DNA of 42,683 bases from WGAB01 sp964406105 (GTDB taxonomy: Bacteria; Hydrothermota; Hydrothermia; WGAB01): assembly GCA_964406105.1 (NCBI GenBank), contig CAYOQK010000065.1, positions 1 to 42,683 on the forward strand, read 5' to 3'. The position numbers were made by a program, and so were the translations under genes. Shown in pieces: positions 30,950 to 38,035 of this stretch (position 1 is the stretch's first letter; each line of letters begins with the position of its first letter). Below the pieces are notes generated by a model, which worked only from the letters and a program-made list of their open reading frames with translations, ran no database searches and was not told the DNA's origin.

Positions 30950-31846
30950 CTAAGCCCTGGGATGGTACCGTTGGAACACCTCCTTCAAATGCTGGATGGA
31001 GAGATGGGTGTACACCTCGGTGGTGGATAAAGAGGCGTGGCCCAGAAGTTCCTGCAGTACTCGGAGATTACATCCATTGGCCAGGAGATGAGTGGCAAAA
31101 CTGTGGCGGAGGATGTGGGGGTACACTCGTTTCCCGAGGCCGGCCTTCAGTGCCGTGGTGCGCAGGATTTTCCAGAAACCCGTGCGGCTCAAGGGGCCTC
31201 CACGGGCGTTCACAAACACCCGATCGCGGGCTGCTCGGCGGGCCAAGTGGGGACGCACCTCCTTTAGGTACCGTTGGAGCCAGTGCCGGGCGGTATCGCC
31301 CACGGGGACCAGTCGCACTTTGCGGCCCTTTCCCCGGATCCGCACCAGCCCTCGCCGAAGATCCAGATCGGGCAGCCGGAGCCCCACCAGTTCCGACACG
31401 CGGGCCCCGGTGGCATACAGGAACTCCAGCATGGCCCGGTCCCGGATGCCGAGCGGTGTGGTGGGGTCCGGAGTTTCCAGCAGTCGCACCACCTCGGCAT
31501 AGGTGAGCACCTCGGGGAGTCGTTCACCCTTTCGGGGGGTTTCCAGGAGTTCCGCGGGGTTGGCGTTTGCGCCCTCTTCGTCCACGAGATACCGGTAAAA
31601 GGATCGCAGGGTAGACACCAGTCGGGCCCGGGAGGAGGCAGCGTATCCCTTCTCTTGCAGGTGTTTGAGAAAGTTCAGCAGGTCGTGCACCTGCAGGTCG
31701 GTGGGGCTGCGGGCACGGCGTTTTCGTCGGAAGTATGCCTGAAACAGGGCCAGATCCCGAGCATAGGCCTGCACGGTATGCTCGGAGTATCCCCGTTCGG
31801 TGCGGAGATAGTCTAAGAACCGTTGGATTTCCGGGGTTGCGTCCAT
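30950..31846 (-). CDS. xerD: Tyrosine recombinase XerD/XerC (dimer resolution)
   Basis: The 298-residue recombinase resolves chromosome dimers at dif. Catalytic residues are all present: R149 ('YATGARVSEL'), K173 ('IRGKGRK'), H244 and R247 ('PHILRHSFATH'), H270 ('LLGHAS') and nucleophile Y279 ('EVYTHLS'). The N-terminal SAM-like DNA-binding domain is complete. It resembles XerD more than XerC by 'HLLxxGxxLRxxQxLLGHxxxSTTxxYTH', but the two are hard to separate. It shares an operon with lutABC, an unusual pairing, and its promoter overlaps that of rpsT. No integron, phage or mobile-element context exists, so a housekeeping role is likely. Confidence 0.9.
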   Translation of the reverse strand: MDATPEIQRFLDYLRTERGYSEHTVQAYARDLALFQAYFRRKRRARSPTDLQVHDLLNFLKHLQEKGYAASSRARLVSTLRSFYRYLVDEEGANANPAELLETPRKGERLPEVLTYAEVVRLLETPDPTTPLGIRDRAMLEFLYATGARVSELVGLRLPDLDLRRGLVRIRGKGRKVRLVPVGDTARHWLQRYLKEVRPHLARRAARDRVFVNARGGPLSRTGFWKILRTTALKAGLGKRVYPHILRHSFATHLLANGCNLRVLQELLGHASLSTTEVYTHLSIQHLKEVFQRYHPRA

Positions 31847-31874
31847 TGCAGGCTACGGGTTCCAGAGTTATAAT
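31846..31874 (+). promoter_or_regulatory. rpsT promoter
   Basis: TTGCAG (31846-31851), 17 nt, TATAAT (31869-31874). The predicted start is near 31881; the leader is about 32 nt with AGGAGG before the ATG at 31913. The -10 box overlaps the xerD -10 on the other strand, shifted by one base, and the -35 covers the xerD start codon. Confidence 0.85.
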
Positions 31875-31898
31875 AGGGGTCCCCCCGAGAACCTTCAA
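31870..31898 (-). promoter_or_regulatory. xerD-lutABC promoter overlapping the rpsT promoter
   Basis: On the minus strand, TTGAAG (31898-31893), 17 nt, TATTAT (31875-31870). The two -10 boxes occupy almost the same bases, so polymerase can bind only one promoter at a time. Confidence 0.6.
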
Positions 31899-31912
31899 GG
31901 AGGAAAAGCGCG

Positions 31913-32167
31913 ATGACAGTACGCAGAAACCGGTCAGCGGAGAAACGGGTGCGCCAGAGTGAAAAGCGGCGGTTGCGGAACCGGGCGCTTAAGACCCGCA
32001 TTAAGAACACCATCAAGCGTTTGATGGCCGCTCAAAGTCGGGAAGAGCGGGAAAGGCTTCTGCGGGAGGCGTACTCCCTGATTGATAAGGCCGTAAAAAA
32101 ACACGTGCTGCACAAAAACACAGCAGCACGGAAGAAAAGCCGTTTGGCGAAACTCCTCGCTGCCTAA
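31913..32167 (+). CDS. rpsT: 30S ribosomal protein bS20
   Basis: The 84-residue, strongly basic helical protein ('SAEKRVRQSEKRRLRNRALKTRIKNTIKRL', 'LIDKAVKKHVLHKNTAARKKSRLAKLL') matches bS20 in length and pattern. It binds the 5' domain of 16S rRNA early in 30S assembly. It has its own consensus promoter and Shine-Dalgarno. tRNA-Val starts 8 nt after the stop codon with no terminator between, so rpsT, the tRNA and prs are likely one transcript. Confidence 0.96.
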   Translation: MTVRRNRSAEKRVRQSEKRRLRNRALKTRIKNTIKRLMAAQSREERERLLREAYSLIDKAVKKHVLHKNTAARKKSRLAKLLAA

Positions 32168-32175
32168 TCAAAGGT

Positions 32176-32252
32176 GGGCGGATAGTTCAGTTGGTGAGAA
32201 CGCGTGCCTTACAAGCACGAGGTCGGTGGTTCGAATCCGCCTCCGCCCACCA
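32176..32252 (+). tRNA. tRNA-Val (anticodon UAC)
   Basis: The complete 77-nt cloverleaf has encoded CCA. The acceptor GGGCGGA (32176-32182) pairs with TCCGCCC (32242-32248); the D stem is GTTC/GAAC, the anticodon stem CGTGC/GCACG with loop CTTACAA (anticodon TAC, reads GUA and probably other GUN codons), and the T stem is GGTGG/CCGCC with one G-U pair. It closely resembles the other tRNA-Val at 7785. It sits 8 nt after rpsT and 23 nt before prs. Confidence 0.97.
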
Positions 32253-32275
32253 TTTTCCTTTTTAGGCAAAGGATC

Positions 32276-33214
32276 ATGGCACGGGAAATCAAACTCCTGT
32301 CGGGCCGTTCTTCCCGCAAACTGCTCCAGGAGATCCAACAGTACCTGGGGCTGGACCCGGTGGAACACCTGGTAGACCGTTTCGCCGACGGAGAGATCCG
32401 GGTTCAAATCCTGGAGAACCTGCGGGGGGAAGACGTGTTCATCGTACAGTCTACCCATCCCCCTGCCGACAACCTGATGGAACTCCTGCTGCTGATTGAT
32501 GCGGCCCGGCGAGCCTCGGCCTGGCGCGTGACCGCCGTTATCCCCTACTTTGGCTACGCCCGGCAAGACCGAAAGGACCAACCCCGGGTGCCCATCTCGG
32601 CCAAACTCGTGGCCAACCTCATTGAGCGCGCCGGAGCCGACCGGGTGCTCACCGTAGACCTGCACTCTGGCCAGATTCAGGGCTTTTTTGATATCCCGGT
32701 GGACAACCTCTTCAGCACCCCCATCTTTCGGGAGTACTTAGGGGTTCTGGACCCCCGCACCCATATGATCGTTGCTCCCGACATCGGGGGCACCAAACGC
32801 TCCTGGGCCGTAGCCAAGAAACTGGGCAACCTGCCCTTGGCCATCATTGACAAGCGGCGGCCAGCCCCCAACCAGGCCGAGGTGCTGAACATCATTGGCG
32901 ATGTAGCGGGCAAAAACCTGCTCATCTTTGACGACATCATTGACACGGGCAACACCCTGGTGGAAGCCGTCCACGCTTTACGGGAACGGGGCGGGCGTGA
33001 GATCACGGTGTGCGCCACCCACGGACTGTTCTCCGGCGATGCCCCCGAACGGCTCAGCCGTTTGGAGGTTCGGGAGATCGTGATCACGAACACCGTTCCA
33101 CTGCCGCCGGAGCGGCTCCCCCGCAACGCCCGGGTGCTGCCCATCTCCCCGCTTCTTGGGGAGGCCATTCGGAACATCCATGAGGACAAATCCGTGAGTC
33201 AACTTTTCATTTGA
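32276..33214 (+). CDS. prs: Ribose-phosphate pyrophosphokinase (PRPP synthase)
   Basis: The enzyme makes PRPP from ribose-5-phosphate and ATP for nucleotide, His and Trp synthesis. The 312-residue product has 'FADGEIRVQILENLRGEDVFIVQST', 'PYFGYARQDRKDQPRVPISAKLVANLI', 'VDLHSGQIQGFFDIPVDNL' and the PRPP-binding loop 'LLIFDDIIDTGNTL'. The ATG at 32276 has AAAGGA close upstream; the frame extends back into the tRNA but is not used there. It lies behind tRNA-Val in the rpsT transcript and is followed 11 nt later by rplY, a linkage common among bacteria (prs-rplY-pth). Confidence 0.96.
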   Translation: MAREIKLLSGRSSRKLLQEIQQYLGLDPVEHLVDRFADGEIRVQILENLRGEDVFIVQSTHPPADNLMELLLLIDAARRASAWRVTAVIPYFGYARQDRKDQPRVPISAKLVANLIERAGADRVLTVDLHSGQIQGFFDIPVDNLFSTPIFREYLGVLDPRTHMIVAPDIGGTKRSWAVAKKLGNLPLAIIDKRRPAPNQAEVLNIIGDVAGKNLLIFDDIIDTGNTLVEAVHALRERGGREITVCATHGLFSGDAPERLSRLEVREIVITNTVPLPPERLPRNARVLPISPLLGEAIRNIHEDKSVSQLFI

Positions 33215-33225
33215 TGGAGGACGCA

Positions 33226-33858
33226 ATGCAACGCAAACTGAAGGCAGAGTATCGGCAAGGAACCGGAAAGTCGGTCACCCGGAAGCTTCGGGCTCAGGGG
33301 AAAATCCCCGCCATTCTCTATGGGGCCGGCGAAGAGAACCGGCTTCTCCAGTTGGACGCCCATGAGTTGGACGTGTTCCTGAAACACCAGGCGGGGGAAA
33401 GCCCTGTGGTGCAACTGGAGATCAACGGCGAAACCCTGGACGTGATCATCAAGGAAGTGCAACGCGAACCCGTGTTCGGCAAACTGCTACACGTGGACTT
33501 CCAGGTGCTGCACAAGGGCGAGAAGGTGATCGTGGAGGTGCCCGTGGTGCTCAAGGGCGAACCCGTGGGCCTCAAGAAGGGCGGTGTGATGGAACAGTTG
33601 ATCCGCGAACTGGAAGTACGCGCCGTGCCCGCCAAATTGCCCTCCGCCATTGAGGTGGACGTGAGCCACCTGGACATCGGCGATGCCATCCACGTGCGCG
33701 ATCTGCAAGTGGAAGAAGGCGTGGAGATCCTGGAGGATCCCGAGCAAACGGTGGTGACCATTCTGGCTCCGAAGAAGGCTGCCGAGGAAGAAGAGGCTCC
33801 CCCTGAAGAGGGCGAAGCAGCGGCCGGTGAAGCCCCCTCCGAACCCACGGAGTCGTAA
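33226..33858 (+). CDS. rplY: 50S ribosomal protein bL25 (CTC form)
   Basis: The 210-residue product starts at the ATG at 33226, 5 nt after GGAGG; the frame also contains an earlier TTG and ATG overlapping the prs stop, with worse spacing. The N-terminal 5S-rRNA-binding domain ('GKSVTRKLRAQGKIPAILYGAGE', 'LLHVDFQVL') is followed by the CTC beta-domain ('VEVPVVLKGEPVGLKKGGVMEQLIRELEV') and an acidic Glu/Ala/Pro-rich tail typical of the long general-stress form. It lies between prs and pth, its usual neighbours. Confidence 0.95.
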   Translation: MQRKLKAEYRQGTGKSVTRKLRAQGKIPAILYGAGEENRLLQLDAHELDVFLKHQAGESPVVQLEINGETLDVIIKEVQREPVFGKLLHVDFQVLHKGEKVIVEVPVVLKGEPVGLKKGGVMEQLIRELEVRAVPAKLPSAIEVDVSHLDIGDAIHVRDLQVEEGVEILEDPEQTVVTILAPKKAAEEEEAPPEEGEAAAGEAPSEPTES

Positions 33859-33864
33859 CCCCCT

Positions 33865-34431
33865 GTGGCCACCCCTCTGGTGATCGTGGGCCTCGGGAAT
33901 CCACCCCGGGAGTACGATGGCACCCGCCATAACGTGGGCATGATGGCCGTGGAACACATCGCCCGCCGAGAGGGCATCCGGTTCCGCCCGGGTAAGGGGC
34001 GCTATTTCTACGGCCAAAACGCCCGGTACCTCTTGGTGATCCCCACCACGTACATGAACGAATCCGGGATCGCAGTGCGCCAAGTGGTGGACCACTTCGC
34101 ACTGCTGCCCGAGATGCTGGTGGTGCTGTTAGACGACGTGAATCTCCCCTTTGGCACCCTGAGACTCCGGCCCAGGGGGTCCGACGGGGGGCACCGGGGG
34201 CTGGCCAGTGTCCTCTACCATCTGGGCACGGAAGAGGTGCCCCGCCTTCGGATTGGCGTGGGACGCGACCCGGCCGTGCCCCTGCGTGACTATGTGCTCT
34301 CCCCGTTCCGACCTGAAGAACGGGAACAACTGCCGGAGATTTTTGAACGGGCCTACGAGGGTTTGGAGATCCTCCGAACCCAAGGCATGGAAAAAGCCAT
34401 GTCCGTGATCAACAGGAGGAAAGGAGCATGA
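33865..34431 (+). CDS. pth: Peptidyl-tRNA hydrolase
   Basis: The enzyme releases peptides from prematurely dissociated peptidyl-tRNA. The 188-residue product uses a GTG start (33865), 6 nt after rplY. 'VGLGNPPREYDGTRHNVGMMAVEH' holds the catalytic His (in the TRHNVG motif, the position of E. coli H20); 'PTTYMNESGIAV', 'LLDDVNLPFGTLRLRPRGSDGGHRGLASVLYHLG' and 'RLRIGVGR' complete the active site. It overlaps hppA by 4 nt (ATGA), so translation of the pyrophosphatase may be coupled to it. Confidence 0.96.
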   Translation: MATPLVIVGLGNPPREYDGTRHNVGMMAVEHIARREGIRFRPGKGRYFYGQNARYLLVIPTTYMNESGIAVRQVVDHFALLPEMLVVLLDDVNLPFGTLRLRPRGSDGGHRGLASVLYHLGTEEVPRLRIGVGRDPAVPLRDYVLSPFRPEEREQLPEIFERAYEGLEILRTQGMEKAMSVINRRKGA

Positions 34432-36476
34432 TCAACCTCACCTGGGTATGGGTTGCCGTGCTGGGCGGCCTTTTGGGTGTGCTGTTCGCAGCCTTTATGG
34501 CTTCCCTCGTGATGAAACGTGATCCAGGCAACGAAACCATGCGCAACATCTCCTCGTACATCCACGAGGGTGCCATGGCCTTCCTGAAACGGGAGTACCG
34601 AACGCTTGCAGTCTTCATCGTGGTGGTGATCCTGCTGCTTTTGGTCGGGCTCTCGCTGGACCCCAAAACCGGGTTCCGTCTGGCTTTGTTCACCGCCCTG
34701 GCATACCTGGTGGGGGCAGGCCTCTCGCTGACCGCAGGGTTCTTTGGCATGCAGATCGCCACCCGCGCCAATGCCCGCACCGCCAGCGCAGCCATGCGGT
34801 CCTTCAGCGAGGCCCTGGAAGTGGCCTTTTACGGTGGCTCGGTGATGGGGATGTCGGTGGCTGGCTTGGGCCTGCTGGGCCTTTCCCTGCTCTACGCCCT
34901 CTTTTACCTGGTGCTCCGGGATCCTTTGGCCGCAGCCACCGTGCTGGCTGGCTTCTCTATGGGAGCCTCGTCGGTGGCCCTCTTCGCCCGCGTGGGTGGC
35001 GGAATCTACACCAAGGCCGCCGACGTAGGAGCCGACCTGGTGGGCAAAGTAGAGGCCGGCCTGCCTGAGGACGACCCCCGCAACCCCGCGGTAATCGCCG
35101 ACAACGTGGGTGACAACGTGGGCGACGTGGCCGGTATGGGGGCAGACCTGTACGAATCCTACGTGGGCTCCATCCTTTCCGCCGTGGTCATTGCCGCCAG
35201 CAAGCATGACCTGCATCTGATTCTACTGGCCTTTGTACTGCCCACCTTCGGGCTCCTTTCCTCCATGTTCGGCACCCTGTTCATTCGGGGGGCCCGCAGC
35301 AATCCGCAAGCCGCCCTGCAACGGGCCACCTATGCCACGGCCATCGCCTTTGCCATCCTGGCCTTCGTGGCCCTTAAGATCACCGGCTCCCCGGCCCAAC
35401 TCTATTGGGCCGTGCTGCTGGGCCTGGTGTCCGGGGTGCTCATCGGCTACGTCGCAGAGTACTACTCCACGGGCAAACGGATTGAAGCCATCGCCCAGGC
35501 CTCTGACACCGGGGTGGCCACCAACATCATCGCAGGCTTGGCCACCGGGATGATGAGCACCGTGGTGCCCTTGGTGGCCATCGCCATCGCCATCCTTGTG
35601 TCCTTCACCGTGGGCGGCTTCTACGGGGTGGCCCTCGCCGGCATCGGAATGCTGGCCATCGTAGGCATTACGGTCACGGTGGACGCCTATGGGCCCATCG
35701 CGGACAACGCTGGTGGCATCGCCGAGATGTCTCACCTGCCGCCCCAAGTCCGCCAAATCACCGACTCCTTAGACGCTGCAGGGAACACCACTGCCGCCAT
35801 CGGCAAGGGGTTTGCCATCGGCTCCGCTGCCCTCACTGCCCTGGCCCTGTTCTCCGCCTACACCCAATCGGCTGGCATTGACATCCTGAACATCCTGGAT
35901 AAGGCCGTGATCACCGGCATCTTCATCGGTGCTGCCGTGCCCTTCTTCTTCTCCGCCCAGGTGATGAACGCCGTGGGACGTACCGCCCAGTATGTGGTGC
36001 AAGAGGTACGGCGACAGTTCCGGGAAATCCCTGGCCTCAAAGAGGGCAAACCCGGGGTCAAGGCCGAGTACGCTCGCATCGTGGACATCACCACCGGTGG
36101 TGCCCTCAAGGAGATGATCTTCCCTGGGTTGGTGGCCTTCTTTGTTCCCCTGGTGGTGGGCACCCTCTTGGGACTGAAGGCCTTGGGTGGGCTGTTGGCT
36201 GGATCGCTGGCCGTGGGCGTGCCCCTGGCCCTCTTCATGGCCAATGCCGGCGCCGCTTGGGACAATGCCAAAAAGTGGATTGAGGCCGGCAACATGGGGG
36301 GCAAAGGCTCTAAGGCCCACAAGGCCTCGGTAGAGGGCGATACCGTGGGAGATCCCTTCAAAGACACGGCCGGGCCCTCCATCAACATCCTGCTGAAGCT
36401 CATGGCCATCGTGTCCCTGGTCTTTGCCCCGTTTTTGAAGGTGCTGTATAATGCCCTGCCGTTTTTGCACTTCTGA
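34428..36476 (+). CDS. hppA: K+-dependent membrane-bound pyrophosphatase (Na+ or H+ pumping)
   Basis: The 682-residue protein has about 16 membrane segments and couples PPi hydrolysis to cation export. The pyrophosphate site is complete: 'DVGADLVGKVEAGLPEDDPRNPAVIADNVGDNVGDVAGMGADLYES', 'YGPIADNAGGIAEM' and 'TVGDPFKDTAGPSINILLKL'. The sequence 'AAGNTTAAIGKGFAIGSAAL' has Ala where K+-independent enzymes carry Lys (GNTTKA), so activity should need K+. This type includes Na+ pumps such as that of Thermotoga maritima as well as some H+ pumps; the ion cannot be settled by eye. It recovers energy from the PPi produced by neighbours such as tRNA charging. The 3' end contains the rpsF promoter. Confidence 0.94.
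   Translation: MINLTWVWVAVLGGLLGVLFAAFMASLVMKRDPGNETMRNISSYIHEGAMAFLKREYRTLAVFIVVVILLLLVGLSLDPKTGFRLALFTALAYLVGAGLSLTAGFFGMQIATRANARTASAAMRSFSEALEVAFYGGSVMGMSVAGLGLLGLSLLYALFYLVLRDPLAAATVLAGFSMGASSVALFARVGGGIYTKAADVGADLVGKVEAGLPEDDPRNPAVIADNVGDNVGDVAGMGADLYESYVGSILSAVVIAASKHDLHLILLAFVLPTFGLLSSMFGTLFIRGARSNPQAALQRATYATAIAFAILAFVALKITGSPAQLYWAVLLGLVSGVLIGYVAEYYSTGKRIEAIAQASDTGVATNIIAGLATGMMSTVVPLVAIAIAILVSFTVGGFYGVALAGIGMLAIVGITVTVDAYGPIADNAGGIAEMSHLPPQVRQITDSLDAAGNTTAAIGKGFAIGSAALTALALFSAYTQSAGIDILNILDKAVITGIFIGAAVPFFFSAQVMNAVGRTAQYVVQEVRRQFREIPGLKEGKPGVKAEYARIVDITTGGALKEMIFPGLVAFFVPLVVGTLLGLKALGGLLAGSLAVGVPLALFMANAGAAWDNAKKWIEAGNMGGKGSKAHKASVEGDTVGDPFKDTAGPSINILLKLMAIVSLVFAPFLKVLYNALPFLHF
36424..36452 (+). 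promoter_or_regulatory. rpsF-operon promoter inside the end of hppA
   Basis: TTGCCC (36424-36429), 17 nt, TATAAT (36447-36452), all within the last codons of hppA. The predicted start near 36459 gives a leader of about 114 nt, long enough for the hairpins before rpsF. Confidence 0.65.
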
Positions 36477-36500
36477 ACCCGGCAACGGCTTTTGTAAATG

Positions 36501-36572
36501 GTGGACTCCGGAGGCCCCAGCGCCGACTGGGGCCCCTGGTTGTTCCAAACCAGGTCCAAAGGAGGTTAACCC
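36501..36572 (+). promoter_or_regulatory. Structured rpsF leader, candidate S6:S18 autoregulatory element
   Basis: Two adjacent perfect hairpins precede rpsF. GGCCCCAG (36513-36520) pairs with CTGGGGCC (36527-36534) around loop CGCCGA, and directly behind it CCTGGTT (36535-36541) pairs with AACCAGG (36548-36554). The Shine-Dalgarno AAAGGAGGT follows at 36558-36566. CCG occurs in the first loop and just 5' of the stem (36508-36510). Known S6:S18 leader motifs contain essential CCG triplets presented by a stem-loop; the match here is suggestive, not proven. There is no U-run, so these are not terminators. Confidence 0.45.
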
Positions 36573-36860
36573 ATGAGACCGTACGAGATGATGGTCATCA
36601 TCGACCCAGAACTGGGCGATGACGGCATCCAGGCCCAGAAGGAAACCCTGGAGGCCTGGATCAAAGAGGGCGGCGGCGAGATCACGGAAGTGGACGAGTG
36701 GGGCCGCCGTAAGTTCGCGTATCCCATCAAAAAGCGGCAGGAAGGGTACTACATCATCTACTACTTCAACGCCGACCCCGCTATGACCCTCTCGCTGCGC
36801 AAGCGCATTGAACTCAACAAGGGCATCCTGCGCCATATGATCCTGCGGAGGGACGACTGA
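36573..36860 (+). CDS. rpsF: 30S ribosomal protein bS6
   Basis: The 95-residue product has the bS6 ferredoxin-like fold: 'RPYEMMVIIDPELG', 'ITEVDEWGRRKFAYPIKKRQEGYYIIYYFNAD' and the end 'IRHMILRR'-like segment. bS6 pairs with bS18 on the 30S platform. AAAGGAGGT precedes the ATG. It is the first gene of the classic rpsF-ssb-rpsR-rplI operon, and its stop overlaps the ssb ATG by 1 nt (TGATG). Confidence 0.96.
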   Translation: MRPYEMMVIIDPELGDDGIQAQKETLEAWIKEGGGEITEVDEWGRRKFAYPIKKRQEGYYIIYYFNADPAMTLSLRKRIELNKGILRHMILRRDD

Positions 36861-37285
36861 TGGCTGAGCTCAAGGTGCCGTCCATCAACCTCGTGATCCT
36901 CTCTGGCCGACTGACCACCAACCCAGAACTCCGGTACACCGGCTCCGGCCGCCCGGTGGTGCGCCTCCGGATTGCCAACAGCCGTCCGTACCGCGACCAG
37001 TCCGGGGAGTGGCAAGAGGACACGCTCTTCATTGATGTTTCCGCCTGGGGCGACCTGGCGGAGCGATGCCACGATCGGCTCGTGAAGGGAAGCCCCATCC
37101 TGGTGGAGGGCGTGCTTCGGCAACGCACCTGGGAAACCGAAGACGGTCAACGGCGAACCGCTTACGAGATCCGAGCCTATCGGGTGCACTTCCTGGAAAA
37201 GGTGCCCACCGGCGAAGAGGTGGTGGAAGAGGAACCCCCGGTCATTGACGAGGAGCCGGTGAACGACACCGATGTGCCCTTCTAA
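36860..37285 (+). CDS. ssb: Single-stranded DNA-binding protein
   Basis: The 141-residue product has a single OB fold: 'INLVILSGRLTTNPELRYTGSGRPVVRLRIANSR', 'EWQEDTLFIDVSAWGDLAERCHDRLVKGSPILVEGVLRQRTWE'. A short acidic tail ends in DTDVPF, the conserved C-terminal tip that docks replication and repair proteins, including PriA. It acts as a homotetramer on single-stranded DNA. Its place between rpsF and rpsR is the conserved bacterial arrangement. Confidence 0.96.
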   Translation: MAELKVPSINLVILSGRLTTNPELRYTGSGRPVVRLRIANSRPYRDQSGEWQEDTLFIDVSAWGDLAERCHDRLVKGSPILVEGVLRQRTWETEDGQRRTAYEIRAYRVHFLEKVPTGEEVVEEEPPVIDEEPVNDTDVPF

Positions 37286-37299
37286 AGGAGGAACCAAAC

Positions 37300-37527
37300 A
37301 TGCCAAAGAAAAGAAAGAAACGGGTATGTGAGTTTTGCCGGGACGGCATTGATCGCATTGACTACAAAGACTACGAACGGCTGCGGAAGTTCCTGACCAC
37401 TCGTGGCAAGATCCTCGGCCGGCGTTCCACCGGGCTCTGTGCCTACCACCAGCGTCAACTGAGCCGAGCCATCAAACGGGCCCGCATCATGGGGCTTTTG
37501 CCCTTCGTAGAAACCTACTACCTGTAG
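37300..37527 (+). CDS. rpsR: 30S ribosomal protein bS18 (zinc-ribbon form)
   Basis: The 75-residue product shows 'IDYKDYERLRKFLTTRGKILGRRSTGLCAYHQRQLSRAIKRARIMGLLPF', diagnostic for bS18. C10, C13, C47 and H50 are spaced as in the zinc-binding (C+) type. Shine-Dalgarno AAAGGAGG precedes the ATG. It lies 14 nt after ssb and 4 nt before rplI. It is the partner of bS6 on the ribosome and possibly on the leader RNA of this operon. Confidence 0.97.
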   Translation: MPKKRKKRVCEFCRDGIDRIDYKDYERLRKFLTTRGKILGRRSTGLCAYHQRQLSRAIKRARIMGLLPFVETYYL

Positions 37528-37531
37528 AGCC

Positions 37532-37981
37532 ATGAAGATCATCCTCATCCAGGACCATCCGAAGCTGGGCCCCAAAGGGGCGATTGTAGAGGTGGCCGAT
37601 GGTTATGCCCGCAACTACCTGATTCCCCAAAAATTCGCCATTCCCGCCACCCCATCCAACCTGAAGGCCTTCCAGGAACTCCAGCGGCAACAGCAGCAGA
37701 AGGAGGCCAAGCGCCGGGAACGGGCCGAGAAACTCGCCAAGAAACTCAGCAAGGTGAAACTCTCCTTCGCTCTGCGTACCGGCGAAGAGGGCAAGGTGTT
37801 CGGCTCCATCGGCACCCAGGACATCGCTCGGGCTCTCCAGGAACGCGGGTTCCCCGAAATTGACAAGCACATGGTGATCCTGGAGGAACCCCTCAAGGAA
37901 CTGGGGACCTTCCGGGTCTCCCTCCGCCTCCACCCTGAGGTGATCGCCGAGGTGAAGGTGGAAATAGAACCCCAAGAATGA
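37532..37981 (+). CDS. rplI: 50S ribosomal protein bL9
   Basis: The 149-residue product has the N-terminal rRNA-binding domain 'MKIILIQDHPKLGPKGAIVEVADGYARNYLIPQKFAIPAT', a long connecting charged helix rich in Gln, Lys and Arg, and the C-terminal domain 'FGSIGTQDIARALQERG...IDKHMVILEEPLKELGTF'. Its length is normal. It is the last gene of the operon; a perfect 12-bp hairpin begins 10 nt after the stop. Confidence 0.97.
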   Translation: MKIILIQDHPKLGPKGAIVEVADGYARNYLIPQKFAIPATPSNLKAFQELQRQQQQKEAKRRERAEKLAKKLSKVKLSFALRTGEEGKVFGSIGTQDIARALQERGFPEIDKHMVILEEPLKELGTFRVSLRLHPEVIAEVKVEIEPQE

Positions 37982-37990
37982 TCCCTCTTC

Positions 37991-38018
37991 GGGGGTGGCG
38001 GCCCCTGCCGCCACCCCC
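37991..38018 (+). terminator. Hairpin terminator after rplI, fused to the glyQ promoter
   Basis: GGGGGTGGCGGC (37991-38002) pairs perfectly with GCCGCCACCCCC (38007-38018) around a 4-nt loop. It is followed by TATACTTT, a weak U-tract whose first six bases are also the glyQ -10 box. Confidence 0.7.
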
Positions 38019-38035
38019 TATACTTTGCACCGATG
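38019..38035 (+). promoter_or_regulatory. glyQ -10 box placed for a leaderless transcript
   Basis: TATACT (38019-38024) lies 8 nt before the ATG at 38033, with no Shine-Dalgarno (TTGCACCG between). The best -35 at 17-nt spacing is TGGCGG (37996-38001), inside the rplI terminator stem. Confidence 0.5.

Noticed and set aside
30950..31846. Integron or phage integrase
   Set aside because: All residues fit a housekeeping XerD, and no att site, gene cassette, tRNA-end target duplication or mobile gene is visible nearby, although a tRNA lies within 350 nt.
36513..36554. Terminator after hppA
   Set aside because: Two hairpins are present but no U-run follows, and they sit directly before the rpsF ribosome-binding site; a leader regulatory structure is more likely.
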